This document shows, one piece after another, positions 32,912 through 44,801 of a stretch of 64,000 bases of DNA. The notes below the pieces were generated by a model that did no database searches, was not told the origin of the DNA, and was given only the letters and a program-made list of their open reading frames with translations. The DNA is from Nymphaea colorata. Its lineage: Eukaryota; Streptophyta; Magnoliopsida; Nymphaeales; Nymphaeaceae. Location: assembly GCF_008831285.2 (NCBI RefSeq), contig NC_045139.1, positions 17,218,354 to 17,282,353 on the forward strand, written 5' to 3'. The position numbers were made by a program, and so were the translations under genes. How positions within the stretch are numbered: position 1 is the stretch's first letter; each line of letters opens with the position of its first letter.

Positions 32912-34701
32912 GAAAGGTGAGTGGCAGTAATATCAAAGTAATGCCACAGACATATCCTTGCTAAATCACATGGTTGTCATGACTTGACCCATATGGTCAT
33001 GTCTCCTTCAGGCCCACAACCCCACATTTTGTTGCAGTCCTAATTGCAGTGCTATGAAACAACCGCAGTTCATCGCATATTGGATGTCTAAAAATAGTTA
33101 TCTACCAACTCGGCATGCTTTTGCCTATTTCGAGAACATCCCTAATAGCTTTCATGTCCCAAGTCACCATGTATCATAAGAATTGCAGGGTCAAGATAAC
33201 CTCTCTTTTAATTTTTGTCTGGTTCACAGAATATGATTCAGCACAGCTTTACGGCCACCTACATATTTTATAATAGTTAGCAAGTTCATCAAAACAGAGA
33301 TCAACAGAATTCCAAATAACAAGTAAAAATGTTCAAGATTGCTATAATGACTGCTGTAATGGGACTTTAAAAATAAAACTAGTGCTATACGCAGTGGATA
33401 AGTGGTCAATCCTCTTTGAGGGGAAAGAGGAACCAGTAGAGTCTTGGTGTCCTGGCACTTTGTCCCTAGTTGTTGGAAACAGGGCATGTGCTTTGCACAT
33501 TGCTGTGCGACCCACAAGCTTGTGAAGTAGTTCTGTGGGAGTGGGCTCATTTTTGGCCCCTCCATATCAATGGGAGTGGGCTCATTTTTGGCGAAGGCAT
33601 TCATGAACCTTAAAAATATGAGATAGATTTAATAACATATCCCTTAATGAAGTTATTGCGGTATTGGATCCAATCAGATGCACATCTAACCTAAAGTGGG
33701 GAAGGGCCTTTAATTAGGAGAATCATTGTGTAGTTCCACAAGGATCCGCATGCTCTTGTCATGACCATGTCTTTTGGAGCAGATTTCTTACTGATGTTGA
33801 AGTTATGAAATTTACCTCTAAGAGTCTATTCCACACATGAATAGTTACATCTATTTTACCACAATAACAACTTGTACCACAACCTGTATTCTGTAATCTG
33901 CTTCAGGTACTGCCTTACCAGGGTATATTATGTGCACCTACAATTGTTTTCACTTGGACACACCATATGGGTTTGTTAAAACAAAATCCCATCTGAAATC
34001 TAATAAGTTCAAGATTTTAGTGATCTAAGTTGACATAAAACATGGCTTGAATCAAATGAAAGATTGTTTAATTGAACTGGCCACCTTTACATTGGAATAT
34101 AGTTTCCATTATTCATGTGAATGGAAAAGGAACGCAGGCGAACCTAAGTCTGATTCAGGTCCAGCTGGTAATCTGTGCTAGGGAAAGATCCTAGATATGT
34201 TTATCTTCAACTACTTGGTGACTCTACGTATTTATGCACACACAGACACACAAAAGCAGATTGCTTATCATAAAGTGGTCAATGCTATGTCACATGGCTG
34301 TAGGTGCCAGATGTGGCAAGTTCTAAAAAAATTTGGGTGCGGGTATGGCAAGTTCTATATTGTTAATTTCTTTTATCAAGACTACCTTTTTCTTATACAA
34401 AATTCAAAGTTGTATTCAATAAAATGGGGGAGAAAAGAGAAGACAAAACAAGAGTGAGCGGTCAGCAGCACCCAACTCAGGCAAACCAAGGTGGGCACCC
34501 AGCGTCGGGTGCATCTCCAGTTTTGACGCACCTGTGTGACTTAGAGTCAAAGAGAATAAAGAGAAGAAGTATTGAGGCTACAAATTTTTCGAAAGTGGTT
34601 ATATTTGTATTTATAATTTGGTTACAATGGGATTTTGAACCCTCATCTATACAAAGGGAGAAAAAAACAATATTGACAAAATTGATTGAGGATGGCTTCC
34701 T
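32912..34701. other. Class I to class II spacer module
   Basis: Collinear with 24860-26218. Beyond 34300 it contains about 200 bp (to about 34500) not seen in the sister spacers. It then has the class II 3' flank (about 34540-34700) lacking the usual GGGATC hairpin (GGGATTTTGAACCC at about 34629 instead). Confidence 0.5.
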
Positions 34702-36977
34702 CTATGCACATGCCATTTGTGCTGTAATTGCGTGGAAGACATCTTCATTGCATGGAATAGTGAGGCCGCTGTGATGATCAAAACCAAACTCCTCTTCTGC
34801 TCTTCTTAGCAATGCTTGAAAGGTAGGATTATTCAAGTAGGATGTTGGTATCTGTAAGACCCACGAATTTTATTAAGTTTCCTTTAATATTTGAAACTTT
34901 ACTTTGTGGAGGAATCAAAAGAAAGATCAAATGATGATTTCTGTAACTGCCAAGGGTAACCAACACTCGTATAGAAAGAATGGAAGGGGAAAGAGAAACT
35001 GACGGGTGATTGATTTCCTTGTGAGAGATTGAAAATTAGTCGTCTCTTATTGCTGCAACCCTCAACGGGAGACTCCAACGACAAGAGAAAAAAAGAAAGG
35101 AAGATAGAGAGAGTGAGGGACGTCCTCATCTTTGCCCTCCTTCCAGTTGAGGTAGAGATTGGTGGCTATTGTGAGGAAACCGGAAGCGCAAGAAGACTGC
35201 GGCTGAAAGTTTGGCTTGGATTTGAAAGGTATGGGGATTTTCTATCATGAATGTAGCATGAAGCCTGTATTTTTGGATGTGGTATAGATAAATATACTTG
35301 TAGACTTATGTGTTTATATGCCTAGATGTGACTCTACGCATGAGGTGTTTTGATGCACAATGTTCTTAGTAAGAGTGATCTCTGAGTTTCTTTTGAAATA
35401 AAGAATGTTTGATACAAATGTGAAGTGAAAGGCCTGTAAATCATAGTTGAAGTTTTGAAACCCTCGGGTTCGTGCGTTATATTGTATGCGTTAGTTCTAG
35501 TTCATCTGTGAGAAACCAAGATTTCATCCGACCCTAAGACAGAGAATGCACATTTGAGATAGAAACGAAGATATCAACCCTCAAGGAGGGTCTGACCTTA
35601 GAACATATGATACAAACCTGAAATGGGAAGACGCTGCAATACAAGAACAGGCCGTCCAAGACGATGTCGACAGAGGAAAGGCCTGCTCCGTTCAAATTTG
35701 GGTAAACCCAAAAAAAGCAAACGAGGATGAGGGAAGGAAATTACCACAGCTCTATCGACGAGCATGACCAGTTGCCCAATCGACTGGAAATCAGTCGTCT
35801 CTTCGTGTGGGTATCAGAGAGCCGATTTGGGGGGAAAAGAAGAAAACGGCACTCAAGTGGCAGGTTTCCTCCAGTGATTCCTCCTTGTTGACGACTCCTC
35901 ACTGTCACAGCAAAAGGGAGACTGAGAAGACGCCGTTGAAGTTGGGAAGTCATCTTCCCCACGGTGGCAGCACTGAAGAAAAAAAAAAAACGGGAGAAGG
36001 GAAGGAGCAGTGTTCCACTGATTTTGGGTTGCTGAAAACGGAGGAGACTCCACCGCCTAACGAACGAAGAGGAGAGAAAGGAGAGCTCGTGTGGAGCTAT
36101 GGCGTCGGAATCCGCTGGAGGAGGACGACCTTGGCTTCCCCATCGTGCTGGTTTTGGGTGGCTGAAGAAGAGCAGGGGAAGCCACCGTCGGTCGAACGAA
36201 AGGAAGGAGGCTCGTGAGGAGAGAGAAAACGAAGTCGTGAAATGAAGGAAAAACGAGCGTTGGTTGGAAAATTTCAAAACAGGTCCACTAATTAGCAAAA
36301 TATTCAGTAAGCTGTTATACATTTTATAACTTCCATGCCGCAACATTTTTGCTAAAAACCTCTTCAAAAAGAGGCTTGCGAAAGTGTTTTTCAGCAGGAA
36401 ACGGATATTTAATATGAAATTACGTTTCGATACCCTTTAAGTTTTTATAAATTGTCAAAAGGTAGTTTTATAAATTAAAGATGAAAAGTTATGTGTTATT
36501 GCTGTTTATGCTCCTAATTGTGTTTAAAATTTCAGAAAGATGGTCCTGAAATCCATTTCGAAAAGATGAAGAGGAAAGTCACGTTTTAAGAATTTAAAGT
36601 ATAAATTCTCTTACTTTTGAATGGTTATTTTATTTGAGAATTCTTGGCGTGATAGTCCGTATGTTGTTTCTGTGTTTTGAGGCCATTATAAAAAAAAAAA
36701 GGTTTATTGTTTCTGTCTGGGAAGCCGAGCCTGAGGGCGGTTTCTTATTGAAATAAAACAATGTTTTGGGGATTTGTGGTTATTTTTATTTGGGTCCAAG
36801 TATTTTATTATTGAAATAAAACAATGTCTTATGTTCTGGTCATGACTCAATATTGCTTCCGCTATTATAGAAATGAAAGAAAATTTTTGGTGTCAAAAAT
36901 TGGGTAAAGTGTCCCTTAGGGACTGCAGCTGCTTGTTTCTTGGCAAGAACTGACAGAGACAAGCGAATGCTCATCAT
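34702..36977 (-). pseudogene. SAUR class II gene split by a 2-kb insertion
   Basis: The N-terminal part is at 36906-36977 (24 codons, MMSIRLSLSVLAKKQ...PKGHF). The C-terminal part is at 34702-34852 (from [11 protein letters not shown] to QMACA and a stop). Between them lie 2053 bp of foreign sequence. About 35 bp of the gene (the AVYVG...RKRFV part) are missing, so insertion came with a deletion. Both parts remain nearly undamaged otherwise, which suggests a fairly recent event. The promoter TATA is at 37131-37141. Confidence 0.88.
34853..36905 (+). mobile_element. Inserted element, probably an LTR-retrotransposon fragment
   Basis: Starts TGTAAGACCCACGAATTTT, a typical plant LTR beginning, exactly where SAUR homology stops. 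A GGTGTCA stretch lies at 36889-36895 near the other end. No convincing transposon protein is seen. Open frames at 35741-36367 (minus) and 35807-36217 (plus) overlap each other and resemble nothing known to me. A short direct repeat (TTATTGAAATAAAACAATGT) occurs at about 36747 and 36809. No target duplication was found. It could be a solo LTR or a rearranged fragment. Confidence 0.5.
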
Positions 36978-38031
36978 TTTTTAATAGCTGACTTGATTGA
37001 GGCAACCAAGTGATTTTTTCTTTCTGAAAGATGAAGAAGATTATTGGGAATGGTAGGAAGCGGCAACTGTATGAGTTTGTTGAGGATTCTGAACAGCTGA
37101 GTTGATGAACAAAGTGTGAAGGCGCTGCTACATATATATAGAGAAAGCTACCAACTGTAAGCTAAGAGGCATGTCGTTGCCAAATCACATGGTTGTCTAT
37201 TTGTACACCCACATCTTGAATCGTCTGATATGGTGGTGTTTATCTTCAATACGGATTCATGTGGCCTTACCAAGATCAAGTGGCCTTGGTTGCAATAACT
37301 ATGGGACAGCCAAATCTTTAGCACGTTGGAGGTCTGTAACAAGCCTTTGCATGCTCAACTTGCCATTACCTATCGCTTCTTGGCATTTGCTTCAGTGCCT
37401 GTTCTAGACATCCAACGTGTTAGAGTTGTGGCTGTTTCATGGTTGCAGCAACTATCACCACATAACTCAATCTTGGTAGGTCCATATGAATCACCAGTGA
37501 AAGAGAACACCACCATAGATGTCAGTTGATGATTGGGCGTGCAACAAACAACGATGTGGTTTAACAACAACTTGTTTCTTTGCATGCAGTTGATATCATT
37601 ATCTATATACATGCAGCAGTAAGCAGTGACTTCAAACATTCTTCATCAAATCAGCTTGTTCAAAATCTTCAACATACTCGCATCAATTTTTGCTTCAGGC
37701 CAATCCAAATAATCTTCTTCATCCTTCAGAAGGAAGAGTCATTCGGTTGCTAAATCAAGTGAGCTGTTCGAAAATGACGAGCATTCGCCTGTCTCTGACA
37801 ATTCTTGCCAAGAAACAGGCAGCTGCAGTCTTTAAGGGGCATTTGGCTGCCTATGTCGGCGACAGACGGAAGCGATTTGCGATTCCAACACCCTACTTGA
37901 AGAATCCTAGCTTCCAGGCATTGCTAAGAAGAGCAGAAGAGGAGTTTGGTTTTGAGCATCACAGTGGCCTTGCAATTCCATGCAATGAAGATGCCTTCCA
38001 AGCATTCAAAGCACATATGTCTTGCGCATAC
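36906..38031. repeat. Inverted duplication (head-to-head SAUR pair), centre about 37375
   Basis: Start codons at 36977 and 37774 and TATA boxes at about 37136 and 37606 are symmetrical. The arms at about 37195-37365 and 37390-37545 are reverse complements. Confidence 0.78.
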
Positions 38032-38154
38032 TGCAAACATTCCATGCTCAATTTTGTCAACGTTGTCTCATTTTTTTCTCCCTTTGTGTACATAGATCAA
38101 AGTCCCACTGCTACCGAATTACTGATAGAAATACAATCAGTTTCCAAAAATTGA
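37774..38154 (+). CDS. SAUR: Aberrant SAUR with lost stop and altered core
   Basis: The 85-residue core is open, but the stop TAG is TAC (38029-38031), adding 41 residues from former 3' flank. The core has changes at positions fixed in all neighbours: M2T, P20F (VFKGH), F24L and V26A (GHLAAYVG), V36A, S40P, and T67A. TGTCTC upstream has become TGTTTC. The pattern fits relaxed constraint. It may be an expressed oddity or a pseudogene in the making. Without the extension, no termination site is near. Confidence 0.6.
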   Translation: MTSIRLSLTILAKKQAAAVFKGHLAAYVGDRRKRFAIPTPYLKNPSFQALLRRAEEEFGFEHHSGLAIPCNEDAFQAFKAHMSCAYCKHSMLNFVNVVSFFSPFVYIDQSPTATELLIEIQSVSKN

Positions 38155-39019
38155 TTGTGTCAATACTTTCTCTCTTTCTACTTTGTGTATGTGTGTGTGT
38201 GTGTATTTATATTGTACTCTGTGTGTATATTTATATTGTACAGACCATATATTGGAGAAAGTACTGAGATCAGGGCAGTTATAGGAAGCCCATTAAGAAC
38301 CCATATACCTTCGTTAAGATTTTTCTTTTTCAGTTGGCGGCTCGTAAAATCCCTAATTTGTTATCAAGTCTTAATAGCATTTGCGATCCATAATAATTGC
38401 GTATTTACTGCAGAATATAGCTTTGACGAACTTACAAGGTTCTAAAGTATGGAACCTAAGGCTGCAACTCCCAACTCTTTGGGTATTTCTTCTGAGTTGA
38501 TTCAGTTCAGCTTAAGCCCAATTTGGTCCACTTAGATCAAGAACTTTGTGACATAAAACAATAAGGTTGGTCTAAGTGCCATGTTTTTTGTTCTAATGAA
38601 ATCAGGGATGCCTGGAATATTTATTTTGTGAAGTTGCACTGCGTCATGATCTGGAAGAAGATTACTTCACTAGTCCATATGATACGTTGCTACCAATGAA
38701 TGTGCATTGTTCTTAAAATATCTCGCCTCCGACACCGATAGGAAAATATTGCTTGAGGGCCTTCAGGATTGGATTTCGCAGGACTAATAAGAAAAATATG
38801 TTGTATAGCCATCAAGTCGTCCATTCTAAGGTCTGCCAAGATCGGGATTCTCTATTTTGCTTGATGTATAAGTGCAGTCGAGGATAGAGAGAGAGAGAGA
38901 GAGAGAGCCTTTTGGAAGAAATTGTATTGATTTTTGTGATTGGTAATGATGGGATTTTGATCCCCTTACATACAAATGTATTCAGCTCCAGATCAAAATT
39001 GAATGATGATTGGATTCAT
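38155..39019. other. Short tail-to-tail spacer
   Basis: A GT run near 38186-38203, the plus-strand 3'-distal module at 38240-38600, then a direct jump at about 38617 into the pre-class-I module; the middle of the spacer, including the hydrophobic-frame module, is deleted. GA tract at about 38885-38907. Confidence 0.55.
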
Positions 39020-39277
39020 CTATGCACATGCCATTTGTGCTGTGAATGCTTGAAAGACATCTTCATTGCATGGAATTGCGAGGCCATTGGGATGCTCAAA
39101 TCCAAACTCCTCTTCTGCTCTTCTTAGCAATGCTTGGAAAGTTGGATTGTTCAAGTAGGATGTTGGAATCACAAACCGCTTTCGGCTCTCCCCGACATAA
39201 ACAGCAAAATGCCCCTTAGGGACACCAGCACCCTGTTTCTTGGCAAGAATCGAAAGTGGCAGGCGAATGCTCATCAT
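39020..39277 (-). CDS. SAUR: SAUR family protein, class I
   Basis: 85 residues with A16G (KKQGAG), K43N, K53R, HPNGLAIP (H63P, S64N, T67A) and S77A. The TATA motif is at 39444-39453. The 3' hairpin GGGATTTTGATCCC is at 38951-38964. Confidence 0.92.
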   Translation of the reverse strand: MMSIRLPLSILAKKQGAGVPKGHFAVYVGESRKRFVIPTSYLNNPTFQALLRRAEEEFGFEHPNGLAIPCNEDVFQAFTAQMACA

Positions 39278-39459
39278 CTTTTTGTGTTTGGCTTGAAGTG
39301 ATGATCCTTTAGCTGTGCCTTGTGAAGGATGGAGAAGAAGAAAAGAAACAGGAAGGTGCAGCTTGAGTATGATGAATATTGAGACTCGGTGATTTGATGA
39401 GCAAAGGCTGAAGACTCTGTGGTGTATATATAAGAAAGGTGAGTGGCAGTAATATCAAA

Positions 39460-40852
39460 GTAATACCACAGACATATCATTGCTAAATCACATGTTTGTC
39501 ATGACTTGACCCATATGGTCATGTCTCCTTCAGGCCCACAACCCCATATTTTCAGTGGGCTGTCCTAATGCGGTGCTCTGCAACAACCGCAGTTTATAGC
39601 ATATCGGATGTTTGGAAGTCGTATTTACCACCTTGACATACTTTTGTCTATTTCTAATCTCCTAATAGCTTTCATGTCCCAATCCTCCATGTATCCTTAA
39701 GAATTGTAAGTTCAAGATCAGCTCTCTTTTAATTTTTATCTGATTCACAGAACAGAGATCAATAGAATTCCAAATAACCACTAAAAATATCCAAGAATTA
39801 TTACAATGACTGCTGTAATGAAACTTCGAAAATAAAAGTAGTGCTATACGGAATGGATAAGTGGTAAATCCCCTTTGAGGGGCGAGAGGAACCAGTAGAG
39901 TCTTGGTGTCCTGGCACTTTGTCCCTAGTTGTTGGAAACAAGGCATGTGCTTCATCACATTGCTGTGCAACCCGTAAGCTTGTGAAGTTGTTTTCTTCCA
40001 TCATAGCAGTAGGCCCTCCCATATCAATGGGACTGGGCTCATTATTGGTGAAGGCATTCATCAACCCTATAACTGTGGGCTAGATTCAGAACATATCCCT
40101 TTACTAATGGATTCAATCAGACGCACATCTACCATACAGTGGAGAAGGGCCTTTATTAGGAAAATCGTTGGATAGTTCCATAAGAATCCACATGCTCTTG
40201 TCAAGAACATGTCTTCTGGAGCAGATTCCCTAAAGAATTTGACCCAATGAGTCTATGCTCCACATGAATAGTTACACCATTTTACTAGAATAACAACTGG
40301 TACCACAACTTCTATTCTGTATTCTGCTTCAGGCATCATCTTACCAGAGTATATTATGTGCACATGCATTTTTTTTCACTTGGGTACTCTTTTTGGGTTT
40401 GTTCAAGCACAAGCCTATCTGAAATCTAATCTGTCCAAGTTTTTAGTGATCGAAGTTGACATAAACATGGCTTGAATCATATGAAAGATCATCTAATTGA
40501 AGTTCGGCCAGCTTTTTGTTGGAATATACTTTCCAGTTTTCATGTGGATGGAAAAGGAATGCAGGCAAACCTAACCCTGATTCAGGTCCATCTGGTAATC
40601 TGTGCTAGGCAAAGTTCCTAGTTATGTTTAGCTTCATCTACTTGGTGACTATATATATATTCACACACGCACAAAAGCAGATTCTTTATCATAAAGTGGT
40701 TAAAAAGCAGAAGGAGAAAAAGTGTCGAGGCTATAAATTTTTCAGAAGTAGTCATATTTGCTCTTTTAATTTGGTTACAATGGGACTTTGATCCCTTATA
40801 TACACAAAAAGAAAAACTGACATTTAACAAAATTGAATGGGCATGGTATCCT
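39460..40852. other. Class I to class II spacer module
   Basis: Collinear with 24860-26218 and 32912-34270. It ends in the class II 3' flank, with a hairpin GGGACTTTGATCCC at 40782-40795. No gene is seen. Confidence 0.55.
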
Positions 40853-41110
40853 CTATGCACATGCCATTTGTGCTGTCAATGCTTGGAAGGCAGCTTCATT
40901 GCATGGAATCGTGAGGCCACTTTGATGCTCAAAACCAAACTCCTCTTCTGCTCTTCTTAGCAATGCTTGAAAGGAAGGATTGTTCAAGAAGGACGTTGGA
41001 ATCACAAACCGCTTTCGACTATCACCTACGTAGACAGCAAAGTGTCCCTTAGGTACTGCAGCTGCTTGTTTCTTGGCAAGAACTGACAGAGGCAGGCGAA
41101 TGCTCATCAT
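40853..41110 (-). CDS. SAUR: SAUR family protein, class II
   Basis: 85 residues from MMSIRL; an in-frame ATG at 41197 adds 29 leader residues and is not favoured. It reads SVLAKKQAAAVPKGHF with GDSRKRF, TSFLNNPSF (Y41F, K43N, T46S), HQSGL and CNEAAF (D73A). It is the only intact class II gene still paired head-to-head with a plus-strand gene (42156). The TATA motif is at 41262-41272; the TGTCTC position reads GGTCTC. Confidence 0.92.
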   Translation of the reverse strand: MMSIRLPLSVLAKKQAAAVPKGHFAVYVGDSRKRFVIPTSFLNNPSFQALLRRAEEEFGFEHQSGLTIPCNEAAFQALTAQMACA

Positions 41111-42155
41111 TTTTGAATAACTAACTTGATAGAGGCAACCAAGTGACTTTCTTTCTGAAGGAGGAAGAAGATGAATGGGATTGGAAGGAAGCAGCAATTT
41201 TATGAGTATGTTGAGGATCCTGAACAGCTGATTTGATGAACAAAGCTTGAAGTCACTGCTGCATATATATAGAGAAAGATAATAACTGCAAGCAAAGAGA
41301 CCTCTTATTGCTAAATCACATGGTTGTCTATTCTACACCCACATTAGGAATCAGCACACACATGGAGTTGTTCCCCTCACTAGTGATTCATATGGCCCTA
41401 CCAAGATTGAGTTAAGTGGTCCTGGTTGCTCTAACTGTGGCACATCCAAAACTCTAGCACGTTGGATGTCTATAAGAAGCCTTTACCTGCTCAAGTTGCC
41501 ATTGCCTGTGGCTTCCTTAGCCTGCACAGCAATGCACACCCCACAACAATTGCAATGTCCAGGTTGTTGTTTCATTGCTGTTTTTCCATTTTAATTTTAA
41601 TATAATTTAGAACAAAGTTACTGAAAAGCCAAGCTCGTGCTCTGGTTTTTGATGACATCTTTGATCCAAAGTACATCAACATTAAAATGGAAGAAGAGCA
41701 TTGGAGTAGCAACATGGACCTAGCAACAGTTGTGGGGCATAGTGACTGAAGGCTAAGGAAGCTATAGGTAATGGCAAGTTGAGTAAAGGCTTTTTCTAGA
41801 CATCTAACGTGCTAGTGTCTTGGCTGTCCCATAGTTACAGCAATTAGGACCACATAACTCAATCTTGGCTGGGCCATATCAACCATTAGTGCAGAGAACA
41901 ACACCATATATGTCAATTCATTATGTGACTGTACAATAGACAACCACGTGATTTAGTAAGAACATGCCTCTTACCTTACAGTTCCTATCTTTCTCTATAT
42001 ATATGCAGCAGCGCCTTCAAACTTTGTTCGTCAAATCAGCTTCAGAATCCTCAACATACGCATACTCAATTTTTTGCTTCCTAACAATCCCAGTCATCTT
42101 CTTCATCCTTCAGAAGGAAAAGTCACTTGTTGATAATTCAGTTAGCTGTGCAAAA

Positions 42156-42413
42156 ATGATGAGCATTCGCCTGCCTCTGTCAGTTCTTGCCAAGAAACAG
42201 GCAGCCGGTGTCCCTAAGGGGCATTTTGCTGTCTATGTCGGTGATAGCCGGAAGCGCTTTGTGATTCCAACATCCTACTTGAAGAATCCTACCTTCCAAG
42301 CATTGCTAAGAAGTGCAGAAGAGGAGTTCGGCTTTGAGCATCACAGTGGCCTCACAATTCCATGCAATGAAGATGCCTTCCAAACACTCACAGCACAAAT
42401 GGCATGTGCATAG
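42156..42413 (+). CDS. SAUR: SAUR family protein, plus-strand class
   Basis: 85 residues reading [12 protein letters not shown], with GDSRKRF and RSAEEEFG (K53S) and AFQTL. The frame stays open upstream to 41964, but that crosses the TATA box (41996-42004), so the long form is not the protein. The TGTCTC position reads TGCCTC. The 3' hairpin GGGATCAAAGTCCC is at 42482-42495. Confidence 0.92.
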   Translation: MMSIRLPLSVLAKKQAAGVPKGHFAVYVGDSRKRFVIPTSYLKNPTFQALLRSAEEEFGFEHHSGLTIPCNEDAFQTLTAQMACA

Positions 42414-42495
42414 AGGAATACAAATGGAAATACGAATCAATTTTGTCGATACTGTTTTTTTTTCCTCCTTTGTATATATATGGGATCAAAGTCCC

Positions 42496-44546
42496 ACTGT
42501 TGTCAGATTACAAATGGAAATACAATCGGTTCGAAAGAAATTATAGCCTCAACACTGTTTCTCTTTCTGCTTTTTAACCACTTCGACAAACAACATCTTT
42601 GTGTTTATGCCTGTCTGTGTTCATATAGTCACCAAGAAGATGAAACATCACAAATTTGAGGCCTATGCCATGTGTATCCAAGCCGTATAGGAAAACTTGG
42701 GCATGGAAATCCTCAAATATTTATAGCAGAAGAAAATTGAATTTGGTTTTCTTACGAGTCAAATGATGGGGATATTGAAAATCAGTGTCCGCTGCTACAC
42801 CAAAGCGGTTTCTGTGACTTAAATAGTTTACGATTGGCAATGTTGCTCAATCGATCGATAAATTTAAAACACTTCACTTGATTCCTTTTGTTTTTCCAAA
42901 ACAATGGCATTTGCAAATGTGGAAAAAAGGCAATGTTCTTGATAACAGCAAACCATAGCAGAGATGAATGACCGAAGGAAGCAAAAAGAAGAAGCAGCCG
43001 TAAATAAGAACCAAAAGGAGAGGTAGTGAGTTGAGGTCAATAAATTATTGGATTGAGGTCCCCTCTTGTATAGGAATCACAAACTTGAATACCCAAGAAA
43101 CCGATTGAACAGTAAGTCGAAATTCACTTTTCCCTCTCTACACTGATGAAGCCTAGATGGAAACGGATGCATCTAGCTGTCTAGTAAAGACCCTCTAGCT
43201 GATAAAGATGACTTGCAATTTTATTTGAAATACGTGGTTTATTGCTCGCAGAAAGCTTTCCTATCACATTCGAGGCACTGTCACAAATATGGTGTCCTTT
43301 CAGAAAATTTATACCTTGTTAAAAAGATATAGAACGAAAAACCCATTTTTTTGCTTTTTCCAAAAAAAAAAATGCCAAGATGGATGTAGCACATTTTGTA
43401 AGAAGAGCTGCTGGAAACTTGTAGAAGCAGAATACGAAAGAAAGCCTACTCAGGATGCCTTCTGTGGTACAGCCGTCGTTAAGCTGTAATTAAACAAATC
43501 CGCATCAATAGGTTATGCGCTCGTAGCTGTAACTGAATGTTGTATTCAAGAAACATTCATTTCTCTTGCTTCTCTCTGTCCTTACGAGCAGTTTCCTCAA
43601 ATTCTCGCGTTCTTTCTTTCCCTTTCTTTTGTCTATTCATAGCAGATCCTGGTTGCAGAAGAGTTCAACAATTTTTTCGTGTTTATAAATATTTTTTTCG
43701 CATTATTTTTATATTATTTTTGCTTTAAAGTTTGAAAGTATTCTATCAATAACAAAACATTATTTTTATAATTTTATCTAGTTATTTTTTTATGTTTTGA
43801 GTTGGTTTCTCTTTTTTTTTTTACCTAATTTTAAATGTTTTTAATAATTACGAAGATTTTCTTAAAAAATAACTTTATCCAAAATTACCCAAAAAAGCTA
43901 TCATTAAAAACCTGAGAATGGTTTGAGGGATATCTGTTTTTTGCTCACCAACGAGAAAAAACCACGAGTTTTTCTATGTAGTGTACTTTCAAAATAAATG
44001 TTCTTATAAGTTTCGTAAACCAAATGATGATCTTTTCCGACGAAGCCCCTGCCCAACCCCTCGTTCCCAGTCGGTGATCTTTCCATTTTCGTCGTATAGT
44101 TTTGAAGATGGGAGCTCGTTCAACCTGTTAAACTAGAAAAGAAACAATTAAAAATGCTAGCCAAATCTAATATATGTATTTCTAGTTCCTAATAACCCTC
44201 GACGGCCGCTGCGCTGCAAACTATTTATTTTGCGAAGATGCTCTGCCTTATCACCTAGAACAAGATCTCTCAAGCAGGCCGACGATTCGATACGATACCA
44301 CCAATTCTTCGAAGGGAAAATTTGCTGTGTTGCCATCGAGACATCCATGATAATTGTTTACTTTTTTTTATGTAGGAGTGAAGTGGAGCATCTGGAGAGA
44401 GAGAGAGAGAGAGAGAGAGACAGAAAACTTCTTGAAAGAGATTGTATTGTTTTGTGTGATTGTTAACAATGGGATTTTGATCCCCTTATATACAAAGCAG
44501 TATATTCAGCTCTACAACAAAACTGCATGATAATTGGGTTTCTCCA
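42496..44546. other. Long tail-to-tail spacer
   Basis: 42860-43200 is the spacer module whose minus-strand hydrophobic frame is closed by a stop in this copy. 43670-43900 is very AT-rich. The pre-class-I module is at 44190-44350 and a GA tract at about 44395-44420. No gene is seen. Confidence 0.5.
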
Positions 44547-44801
44547 TCAAGAAGCCATTCGTGCTGTGAATGATTGGAAGACGTCTTCGTTGCATGGAAT
44601 TGTGATGCCATTGTGATGCTCGAAACCGAACTCTTCTTCTGCTCTTCTTAGCAATGCTTGGAAGGTAGGATTCTTCAAGCAGGATGTTGGAATCACAAAC
44701 CGCTTTCGGCTCTCGCCCACATACACAGCAAAATGCCCCTTAGGGACACCAGCTGCCTGTTTCTTGGCAAGAATTGAAAGAGGCAGGCGAATGCTCATCA
44801 T
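44547..44801 (-). CDS. SAUR: SAUR family protein, class I, shortened tail
   Basis: 84 residues: the end is RMAS in place of QMACA. Y41C (PTSCL) is shared with the pseudogene at 30649. S64N and L66I also occur. The TATA motif is at 44933-44942. The hairpin is at 44471-44484. All core motifs are otherwise intact. Confidence 0.9.
   Translation of the reverse strand: MMSIRLPLSILAKKQAAGVPKGHFAVYVGESRKRFVIPTSCLKNPTFQALLRRAEEEFGFEHHNGITIPCNEDVFQSFTARMAS

Larger units (their letters stand above)
40660..42600. repeat. Inverted duplication (head-to-head SAUR pair), centre about 41635
   Basis: The best-preserved example. ATGs at 41110 and 42156, and TATA boxes near 41267 and 42000, share a midpoint of about 41633. 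The spacer arms (about 41320-41610 and 41690-41950) are reverse complements. The loop (about 41610-41690) is not symmetrical. Confidence 0.85.

Noticed and set aside
35807..35835. GGTATCAGAGAGCC inside the insert as a tRNA primer-binding site.
   Set aside because: It differs from the initiator-Met site, is not preceded by an LTR end, and lies mid-element.
41964..42155. Long in-frame N-terminal extensions of SAURs (also at 47811, 57410 and 60112-60297).
   Set aside because: They read through the TATA box and 5' leader. Sister copies have stops there; MMSIRL or MGIRLP is the constant start.
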